Source of the DNA: Dermanyssus gallinae
Taxonomy: Eukaryota; Arthropoda; Arachnida; Mesostigmata; Dermanyssidae
NCBI GenBank assembly: GCA_003439945.1
Contig: QVRM01004007.1
Location: 682,001-746,000, forward strand
Direction: 5' to 3'
DNA: 64,000 bases
Part shown: positions 35,028-44,178 of the stretch, in pieces
Layout of the letters: every line of letters begins with the position of its first letter
Numbering within the stretch: the stretch's first letter is position 1
Notes under the pieces: model-generated
What the model saw: the letters and a program-made list of their open reading frames with translations, nothing else
The model's database searches: none
What the model was told of the DNA's origin: nothing
Position numbers and translations under genes: made by a program

Positions 35028-36344
35028 CATGGTGTTCAAAACGTATCGCGACTTTTGTGTTTTTTCAAAAATTATTCATTTATTCATGAATATCTATTTT
35101 GTCCCCTTCAAAGTAATCCCCATGAGATATTATACACTTGTGCCAACGGTTTTTCCAATCTTCGAAGCACTTCAAAAAACCATTTTTTTTAATCTTGTTC
35201 AGCTTCTCCTTCGATGCCGTCTTTATCTCGTCAAGCGTAGCGTAACGTCGTCCTTTCATGGGCCTCTTCAGTTTAGGGAACAAGAAAAAGTCACAGGGGG
35301 CCAGATCTGGGGAATACGGTGGCTGCGGCATCATAAGTGTGTTGTTTTTGGCCAAAAACTCGCGCACAAGCAACGATATGTGAGCAGGGGCGTTATCGTG
35401 GTGCAAAAGCCAATTTTTGTTCTTCCACAAATCCGGGCGTTTCTGGCGGATTGCTTCGCGCAAATTGCGCATAACTTGCAGGTAATATTCCTTATTGACC
35501 GTTCTACCCTGTGGCAAGAACTCATGATGCACCACGCCCCTGCAATCGAAGAAAACTGTCAGCAAAACTTTCACATTCGACCGAACTTGGCGCGCTTTTT
35601 TCGGTCTTGGTTCGTGCGGCAGCTTCCATTGAGATGATTGAGCTTTGGTTTCCACGTCATAACCATAAACCCACGATTCGTCACCAGTTATGACCCTCTG
35701 GAGCAAATTTGGGTCGTCGCGGACAGAGTCCAACATCTAATTAGCAATGTTCATGCGATGCTGTTTTTGGTCGCAATTGAGCAATTTTGGTACGAATTTC
35801 GCGGCGACCCGTCTCATGCCCAAATCATTGATAAAAATCGAATGGCACGAGCCAATCGATATGTTTAGGTCCTCAGCAACTTCTCTAACGGTGATTCGAC
35901 GATTGGCCAATACCATTTTCTCCACTTCATTAATTTTTTCGTCTGTTGTTGAAGTGCTCGGGCGTCCGGCACGCTCTTCGTCGTTCACATCTTCTCGGCC
36001 TTCTGAGAACATTTTGTACCACCGATAAACGTTGCTTCGGTCCAAGGTAGCTTCTCCGTATGCCACAGTCAACATTCGGAATGCATCCGCGCACTTAATT
36101 TCGTTTTTCACACAAAATTTGATACAGGTTCGTTGATCCATTTTTTTGAATAGGTAAAAATCGAAGACGATCCAAAACACGTGCAAGCAAAGCAGCTGTC
36201 AACAATTAAGTGAACATTCAAAATGGCCGAGCTTGTCGGCATAAGTGAGAGACATGAGTACCAACATAACGCCACAAAAAATCGAAATTCGAATATACGT
36301 AACCCGCGAAAATTCAAAAGTCGCGATACGTTTTGAACACACCG
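35028..36344 (-). mobile_element. Complete mariner DNA transposon (mariner-2)
   Basis: Terminal inverted repeats contain GTTCAAAACGTATCGCGAC at both ends (left from about 35035, right ending at about 36337). A few mismatches lie in the outermost bases. TA dinucleotides sit at 35026-35027 and 36345-36346, and the element is 1317 bp. One transposase gene fills it on the minus strand. It is a different lineage from mariner-1 (different terminal repeats and protein). Confidence 0.9.
35080..36141 (-). pseudogene. mariner-2 transposase, DD34D, one nonsense codon
   Basis: The start is the ATG at 36141 (MDQRTCIKFCVKNEIKCADA). 354 codons including the stop match the usual length. Helix-turn-helix DNA-binding segments occupy roughly residues 1-110, with GRPSTSTT as linker. 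Then come TGDESWV (first Asp), LLHHDNAPAH (second) and YSPDLAPCDFFLF (third); I count 34 residues between the last two. The frame is interrupted only by a TAG after HRMNIAN, at about 35737-35739, where relatives have Glu; the same frame continues directly with MLDSVRDDPNLLQRV. All catalytic residues are present, so one substitution separates this from an open transposase. Confidence 0.93.
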
Positions 36345-36825
36345 TATAGTGGTGTATCGATACGCTTTGTTTTGAACTCTAAAATCGAACACAGCGTAGA
36401 GAATACAATAAGCAACGATATATTGGGCAGCCATATCGTGTTTTTAAACCACTATATATTTTGACTACCTACATACCTACTATATATTTGTAATAGATGC
36501 TTCAATTCCACTGAATCGAAGAGACAGCAATTAATCTGTCTGTTGCTAGTCTTCCATCCAATTACCACAAATATATATCTTAAACCGACACTACTATTGT
36601 ACATATGAATGTGCAATTTTAAACTTCTACTTTCGACGCTATTTTGCATAAATACAGTACGTGACGAAATATGACATAGTGCTCCCTGGGTAGAGACAAA
36701 CAGAATGATGGTCTAAAGACCGCTTCATTTTAGCGATTTTAACAACAACATCTGCGTAAATCGCGCCATCGTTCGCGTACGAAACTTTTAAAGAAATCTT
36801 ACCACCGCTGTGGACCAAGACAACG
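36345..36825. other. Probable 5' region of the R2-like LINE
   Basis: No independent gene seen. It lies between mariner-2 and the R2-like frame; the 5' limit of the LINE cannot be fixed from one copy. Confidence 0.35.
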
Positions 36826-38905
36826 ATGGCATCACGTGACGGCAGAAACACCGCCGGGAGACTCAGCTGCCAGACTTGCGGGCGAGTATGCAAATCTGGC
36901 GCGGGCCTCGCGAGCCACATTAGATTGACTCACAATCAACGAGAAGTTCGTGCCACCTCCCAAACTCCTAACCAATCACAGACTAATAATTTGATGTTAA
37001 GTTCTTCACAAAATGACACTGCTGCTTTTAATAATAATTTTAACCCCCCTAGTACTTCACGCGTCTCCCAGCCAAATTGTAAATGTCCATCTAGTACTTG
37101 CTTAAAAGGTCTTTAATTTTAAATCAGGTCTTAATTTACACCGTCGTCGTGCCCATCCGGACGAATATAATGAGAACATTTTAGCCCCCCCCCCTCTAAG
37201 AAGGCCAGATGGAACCCACAAGACCGTGAACTTTTAGCAACATTAGAAGCAGATTTTATATTAGATAATAATAACGAAACATCTAGAGAAATTGACCACC
37301 TTTTAGCTACTAATTTTAACTCACGCACACCTGGAGCGATTAGAGGCCAACGTAATTCTCAGGCGCATAAGGATCTGGTAGAGGATCTTTACTCCCAACT
37401 CTGATCTCTTTGAGGTTTCCCTCCCTATCTCCCTAAAGGAAACCCACGTAGCTCTCCGCGGACCTTCTAAAGCACTAGGCTTGGACGGGATTTGTCTTTC
37501 GTCCCTCCGTAAACTCCCGTTAGAAGTAGTCTGTTGTATTCTTAACATACTATTAATTAGCGATATTGCCTCAGCCCATGAAACTGCTCGCTTAGCGTTC
37601 ATCCCTAAAATTAACAATGCCACATCCCCAAGCGATCTGCGACCCCTATCAATTAGTTCATACTTACAACGAACGCTTAACAAAATTCTCTCTAGACGCC
37701 TCCAGAACTCTATTAAGCTTCTCCCAATCCAGCGAGCGTTTCTCCCCTATAATGCTACCTTCGAGAATCTTGCGGTTCTGGATGGTATCCTTAACGATGC
37801 CAAGTCTGCAGGACGTGAGCTCAGACTCGCCTCAATCGACCTCCGTAAGGCGTTCGACATGGTGAGTCATGACTCCGTCCTGTGGTCACTCCGGACTCGC
37901 GGATACCCGGAGGTATTCATTAACTATACCGAACGCTTATACCTCTCATCTAAAACTCTCATAGAATTTGGACAAGAATGTCGCACATTTCGGCCAACTA
38001 GGGGTATTAGGCAGGGAGATCCTCTGTCCTCCCTCTTATTTAATCTAGTTCTCGACGACATTCTTTCAAAACTTCTTCTTTCGACATTCTTTCTTTTTAA
38101 ACCCCACCAAAGACTCATATTTTTGAAAGACTTTCTCATTCCCCGTCTCCTATATAAACTGGTCTCCGGTCCCAGACCATCTTACGCACTCCTTAGTGAC
38201 CTAGATAAAGAGATCAGAAAGAATGTTAAGTCGAAATGGCTTAAGCTCGAAAACTCGGTGCCGAACGCCTACCTGTACACGCACACAGCACACGGCGGTC
38301 TGGACATCCCCTGCCTCCAAACATTCATTCCCAGACTCCGCCTCTCCCGCCTGACAGCACTACAACACTCCACGCACCTTGGGGTCCAATGGATGCTAAC
38401 CACCGAGCACTTTAAAAAAGATCTTGCGAAAACAAGACTTCTTTGCGAGCGCTTGGGAACCTCCATTGAGACCGCTACACAAGAGACCGATTACTGGTCT
38501 CAACAACTACACAACACGTTCGATGGGGCACATTTTAAAAAAGCACACGAAACGCCCTCTGTACATTACTGGATTAAGGGTATGCCCTACCTATTTGGTA
38601 AGGAGTATTTAAACCTACTAAAGCTCAGGATCAACGCACTACCATCGCGTGCCAGATTGGCCAGGGGACGCCCGGGCTACAACAAACGTTGTAGGCACGG
38701 GTGTCATGCGCCTGAGACGTTGGCTCATGTCGCTCAGATGTGCGATACAACACACAAACAAACCATAAAGAGACATGACGACGTCTGTGATCGCGTGGCG
38801 CGTCTTCTCCGCGAAAGGGGTCATGAGGTGGTTCGTGAGCGAGTATTCCGTCGACCGGGCGCACCGGGTCTAAAGCCCGACCTCGTAATAACAACACCTA
38901 CCGGG
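36826..38905 (+). pseudogene. R2-clade LINE ORF, deleted and frameshifted
   Basis: R2-type elements encode one protein with N-terminal zinc finger, central reverse transcriptase and C-terminal restriction-like endonuclease. Here the ATG at 36826 opens a frame with CQTCGRVC...HIRLTH (C-x2-C-x12-H-x4-H). After a stop comes RRRAHPDEYN, a frameshift in a C-run at 37185-37194, then WNPQDRELLATLEADF. The polymerase part includes KALGLDGI, IDLRKAFD (motif A) and RGIRQGDPLSSLLFN. The YADD block is missing: after LDDILSKL (about 38075) the frame jumps to FKPHQRLIFLKDFLIPRL. CRHGCHAPETLAHVAQMC (C-x3-C-x7-H-x4-C) is the R2-type CCHC motif, and GLKPDLVI holds the endonuclease PD. The protein then breaks off at a TA/T-rich stretch. 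Not embedded in rDNA. Confidence 0.85.
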
Positions 38906-39009
38906 TTGATATATATATATTTTTTTTTTCTTTTTAATTTTTTTTTATTAACACCCGGGCTGGGTAAGTGTGTTTATGTTACATCACAGTTTTCCACACA
39001 ACAATCGAT

Positions 39010-40686
39010 CTAGCGTTTTGCCAGTTCCGCTATGGACCGAACCGCCGGACAAACCGCGGCGTGGTATTTATCACATTTACTCCAGCATTCTTTGCATCGA
39101 CATTCGTCTTGTGGTTTATGGAAGCCCTCCTTGTTGCATAGAACGTAATGAAATCCGTGGGCTGCAAATGCCGTTGTTAAATGGCGATCTTTCACCCCGC
39201 TAGCCCTTCATCCAGTGCTTCTCATTGCTGCTGTCCCATAAATTCCTATGTCTACCTCGCTAATTTTGGTTCGCCAATTTCGCATATAAACGTCAAAGGC
39301 GCACGTCTTCTTCAGATTCCATCGTTTTTGTAGCTCCTCTGTCAGCAGTGGGCCACCTTCCAACACGTGGACCACCCTATTTCTGCATGTATTTGAAAGC
39401 GCAAAAACCCTCTTTAGAAAGAAAAACCTTACCCCATCGATTAAACGCAATTCGTCTACTCCCACCTTATCCCATATTAGTGAAATGCCATATGTGGCGA
39501 TGGGCGCTATCTGTATCCCAAAAAGGGCTACTGCTGCATCGACCGAGAGCTTATGTGGACATTTAATTGCCGCGGCTGCGATAGTGGCCTTCCTAACCCT
39601 CTCCTGGATGTGTGATCGAAAACTACTGCCCCTTGTTGTTAAGGTGAGCCCTAGGTATGTGAATTTATTTACAAATTTGAATTCCTTTCCCCTGATTTGA
39701 AGTACGTCATCCCTGGCCAGACGGCCTCCCCTTCGGAATTTCATGCCTACTCTCTTTTCCCAATTAACCTTTAAGCCCATTTGATCCATGAATGTAACTA
39801 GGCGATCCATTGCTTGCTTCACTCTGAAAAGGCTACAACTAAAGATTACTACATCATCTGCGTACATTAAAATCTTGGCCCACTCTCGAGTCCAGCCCGT
39901 CCTTATCCGTTCGGGGAGCCCACCCAGAAGAACGGAAAACAGTAGTGGACTCAGTCCATCGCCCTGCGCGACACCTGTGGTTTGAATTACCTCCCCCGCA
40001 ATGCCAACCCCGTTGTCAATCAGCACCGTGTTTTGTTTTAAGATGCTGATGAGCAACCTCAGCATTGCTCCCGGAACTCCCATTTTAGCTAGCCATTTAA
40101 CTATCTTATCCCTTGGCGCTATGTCAAACGCCGCTTTTAAATCTACGAACACAGCATATAGGCAATTCTTCGGCCCGGACAGAGTATCCCAGATTGCTCC
40201 GAGCAGCCCTTCAATTGCTAAGTGAGTTGACCTTCCCTTCCTAAATCCATGCTGTTCCTCTGGTATTAGCCCCCTTTCCTCTAAGAAAGACTCCAATCTC
40301 CTAGCTATTATTCCTGAAAATATCTTGTATGGGCAGCTCTTTATTGCTATTCCCCTCCAAGCCTCTGGTTCCGTTTCTATACCCTTTCCTTTGGGAATTA
40401 CAATTAATGTCGCTTCCCTCCAGGCCTGTGGAATTTCCCCAGTGTTTAAGCATTCATTGAATAGAGCTTGCCAGCATGGCGCGAGAACTAAGGTATCTTT
40501 CATGTGTTCATTCCTTATCAAATCATTTCCGTGCGTTTTCCCCCGTGGTGCTCTGTCGATTGTTTCCATTACTTCCCTAAGAGTGATTGCCCTCACTATC
40601 CAAATTCTAGCTTCCTCTGTCGTTTGATCCCAGGGGCCTTCATATTCTACCACCGTTTTCGGGGTTGTATCCGACCCGGCCAAAAT
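39010..40686 (-). pseudogene. LINE-B: reverse transcriptase ORF, 5'-truncated, one nonsense codon
   Basis: A long minus-strand frame carries a full polymerase domain: WREATLIVIPKGKG, EEQHGFRKGRSTHLAIEGLL (about residue 143), FVDLKAAFD (motif A, 179-187), GVAQGDGLSPLLFS (237-250), LMYADDVVIFS (YADD 274-277) and FTYLGLTL. All three catalytic Asp residues are there. A TGA at about 39208-39210 interrupts the frame. The same frame continues into HGFHYVLC...CRCKECWSKC...YHAAVC, a Cys/His module comparable to the C-terminal CCHC of I/Jockey-type LINEs, and stops at 39010. No endonuclease is found; the 5' end coincides with the (TA)n tract at 40695. I cannot place the clade. C-terminal relatives are at 5036-5107 and 23435-23845. 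Confidence 0.85.
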
Positions 40687-40691
40687 CCTCC

Positions 40692-40865
<174 letters not shown>

Positions 40866-40938
40866 TTTGTGGAGGAGGGTGAATGCATTTACGCACGCTT
40901 CGAGTACGGAGTATTTCCGCTCTCGAGAGCAGTGTGGG

Positions 40939-41030
40939 GCTCGACCCTGGCGGTTGGATGTTGGTCCGCCAAGACCACTACCCACTAAACGCACCTCCCC
41001 CCTTAAGCTTCACTCTCTAATGGTCCAGAT
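40939..41030 (-). other. tRNA-like insert in the R1 3' region
   Basis: On the minus strand TTAGTGGGTAGTGG resembles an A box, and GGGTCGAGCCCC resembles a B box about 45 bases later. The remainder ends CACACTGC. Copy 2 of the LINE (59348-59945) lacks this ~90-bp block: it joins GTGTGGG almost directly to ATCCATAGAACAGT, the sequences that flank the block here. It is thus either a SINE inserted in copy 1 or a segment lost from copy 2. Confidence 0.55.
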
Positions 41031-41097
41031 ATCCATAGAACAGTACTATGGGCCATTAGGAGAAGTGGCGAGCGCCTAACGGATCATTTGGCCGAGG

Positions 41098-44000
41098 TCA
41101 CTCACGGGTTCCCCCACCAGTCCGACGTGCTTGTCCCAACACCTGCGAACCCGTTTGATTACAAGCCACGTCATCTGTTGATGTCGTAAGCGCTATCCGT
41201 TCTCTTCTGTACCTGCCAAGCTCCGCTTTCTTTTTCATCACCGCAGTTGCCATTTCCTCGCCCAGCCTCCATGCCGATGCTGTGCTGCATATGTACTCTA
41301 CAAACGTTCTCATGTTACTTTTCGGCGGGTCTGGTATCCCGACTCCTTGTTTTCCTGCTTCTTTGGCCCATCTCATTCGTAGCAGCGCTATGGCGGTTGT
41401 CCTTGCCTGCTCTAGTCCCTTGCATTTTAAGAGGGTATGCTCGGGGTCATCGTCGATGCCGTCTTCACGGTGCACGCAGGTTACCGAGGGAGCTTTGCCT
41501 ATACGAAATAGATAACTTTGAAAATCACCGTGGCCAGTGAGACACTGCGTGAGGAAAAAGTTCTTTTCTCCCGCCGGGCGGTCAATCCACTTCTTTATGT
41601 CCGGGATGAGCAGGCGAAGTGAATAACCCGATGAGCCTGCGGGAATGGCATCCCATTCTTCTTGCCACAATCTTATCGTCTTTTCCCTTTCAGCTTCTTT
41701 GTTAGATTCAGACCCTCGTTCCCATATACTTTTCCTTTCATTCACTACCCAGTCCCAAGGTGGGGAGCCAGCCAGTACTAGAGCTGCGTTCGTGCTAACC
41801 GTGCGGTAGGCCTGGAGGATCCTAAGCGCCGCTGTTCTCTGCGTTCTTCTTAGGGCTGTTTTTGCCGTTCTCGTTTTCAAGGTGTTCTGCAGCCAGACTG
41901 GCGCCGCGAAAAGTGCAATGGACTCGGTAACCGACATTAGTAGTCGTCGCCGGCACTCCCGCGGGCCGTGTAAGTTTGGCAGAATCTTGCCTATCGCGTT
42001 AGCCGCTTTAGCCGCCTTGCCCGTACACTTTCTAATGTGATTTGTCCCCCTGAGACCCTTGTCTAGTAGGACGCCAAGATATTTGGCCTCTGTTACCTGC
42101 TTGATTTCCTGGCCCGCCACCATCAGTTTCATGCTGTCTTCTCTCTTCCTGCCTGTCAGAACGATGGCCTCGCTCTTTTCCGGGACAAGTTGTAGTCCAG
42201 CGCTATCCATCCATCTCTTTGTGGACCAGAGAGCCATGTTTGTTTTTAATTCTAGTTCTTCCTTTGTTTTTGCTTGAGAAATTATGGCTAAGTCATCCGC
42301 ATAAGCAATCATTTCTACTCCCTCTGGGAGATCTTGTCTCAGGACGTCGTCATATGTTATGTTCCAGAGCAGGGGTCCCAGGATTGACCCATGAGGAACT
42401 CCTGCAGTCATGTCTATCTCCACTGTGCCGTTAAATTCTGTCCTCTAAGTATCCTGAAACGGCCCTTACGAGAAATGAAGGGACCGCTTTTCTCACTAGG
42501 GTGTCTAAAATTCCTTTTCACGGCAGACTGTTAAACGCGTTCCTGACGTCGAGAAGGACTGCCACAAGGAGCTTTCGTTTATATATAGGTTCGCCGTGAA
42601 GCAAGTCAGCTTTGGCTGTTATTCGTTGTATTGCTGTAAGAACTGATCTTTTCTTGCGAAATCCATATTGATTGGACGACAGGAGACCAGACTGTTCCCC
42701 AAACGTCCTAAGTCTATCTTCTAAAATTGCCTCATACCCTTTTGCTAGGGTGTTCAGGAGACATACGGGTCTGTACCCTCCGTTACTTTTGGGAATCAAG
42801 ACCACTTCCGCCCTTTTCCAGTCTCTAGGCATTTCCCCACTTGCCATCGCCTTGGTAAAAACTGCCGCTACCACCTCCGGGTGTTCCCTGAAGAGCATCT
42901 TTACCGCTATAGGCGGAATGCCGTCGGGTCCTGGAGATCTCCCTGGCTTGAGCCTCTCCGCTGCCATCAATACCTCTGCGCGTGTGATAGGCGGGAACTC
43001 CTCTTCTTCTGAAGTTGTCCCTCTTCTTGCGTATGCTTCCCTATTAAAATGTCCATGCTGTGGAAATAGATTGTTTAAAATGTGTACGACCTCTGTGTCT
43101 GGCAGTGTGACTTTTGGGGCCTGCACGCCTCTCCCTCTAATCATTTTGTAGGGTTTTCCCCATGGCTTGTCATTTATGTCCTTAATCATTTGTCGCCAGT
43201 AGAGCTTTTTGCTTTCCGCTATTTCGTTTTTTAAAAGCGCTCTGAGTCTTCTATAATTTTCCAAGGCGAGGGTCTCGGCCTCCCGGGTCCTGTGGCGTTT
43301 TTTGAGCTCCCTTTTGGCTCTGTTACAATCCGCCCGTTTCTGCGCTATGACGCTGTTCCACCAGTGTTTTGGCTGGCATGCAGCCCTTCTTGGGTGAGGG
43401 CGTCCCTTTTGAGGGCGTCATGCAGTTCTTCTGGAGTGTGAGGAGAAGTTGTAAGAATTGCCTTTTTGAGTTCGCTCTTAAAGACTTCTTCGTCCTTGAT
43501 CCTGTAGTACATCTTACTTCTTATAGGCAACGCTTTTTGCTGCAGTTCTAGCGTAAACTCAATACAGTAGTGATCGCTGAGGTTTTCTTCTTCAGTGAGC
43601 ACTGTCCAATCTTTTATTTTATTGGCTATTGTGTCGTTGCATAATGTTAGGTCGACCGTTGACTGATATCCAGCTCTGTGAAAGGTCGGGTCTTTGCCGT
43701 CGTTCTGAATATACAGGTCCAGGCTGGCAGCCCATTCCATCAAAATTCTTCCTCTCTTGTTGGTACGCCGCGACCCCCATGTTTCCGATGCCGCGTTGAA
43801 GTCTCCTGTAACGACTACGCCCTTGCCATTTGTGGCTTCAGTTATTGATATTCCTATTTCACTGAGAAGGTCCTTGAGTTCGTCCAGGCTGCCGTTGGGG
43901 CTGCTGTAACAAGAGTACAGCCGCCATCCTTCTAGCAATTCTACCCATACAAACCCGGGCCCGCTTCCGTGTTTTGTGATTTGCGCGGAACCGGTATTTA

Positions 44001-44178
44001 TAATTGCTGCACTCTTGGTTCGATCTGAAAACCATTCCTGTTTGTTTGTTGCCATCGCTTGATTTGGTTCGCTCACCGCCACTAGCTTGGCTCTTCTCCG
44101 TGTGGCTATCTCTTCGACCATGTCATGTGCGTATCTACTTCTGTTGCAGTTTACTTGAATTATTTTAATCATGTTCAT
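41098..44178 (-). pseudogene. R1 LINE ORF2: endonuclease and reverse transcriptase, broken
   Basis: The start is the ATG at 44178, overlapping the end of ORF1 by 14 bases. The endonuclease (first ~230 residues) has VNCNRSRYAHD, a SEPN block, GDFNAASETWGSRRTNKRGR and LSDHYCIEF, as in apurinic-type endonucleases of the R1 clade. A frameshift lies near 43385-43400, just before a QPKHWWNSV-like segment. The polymerase follows: GRSPGPDGIPP, NQYGFRKKRSVLTAIQ and LLDVRNAFN. A TGG-to-TGA change at 42518 and a second frameshift near 42440-42450 separate this from AGVPHGSILGPLLWN, AYADDLAII (YADD at 42292-42303) and KYLGVLLD. The C-terminal module has TGHGDFQSYLFRIGKA, CVHREDG and PEHTLLKC; the second Cys of the usual C-x2-C is Arg here but Cys in copy 2. 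It cannot be read as one protein now. Confidence 0.92.

Noticed and set aside
36108..36434. 108-codon minus-strand open frame over the right end of mariner-2
   Set aside because: It crosses the element boundary and overlaps the transposase start in another frame; no motif.
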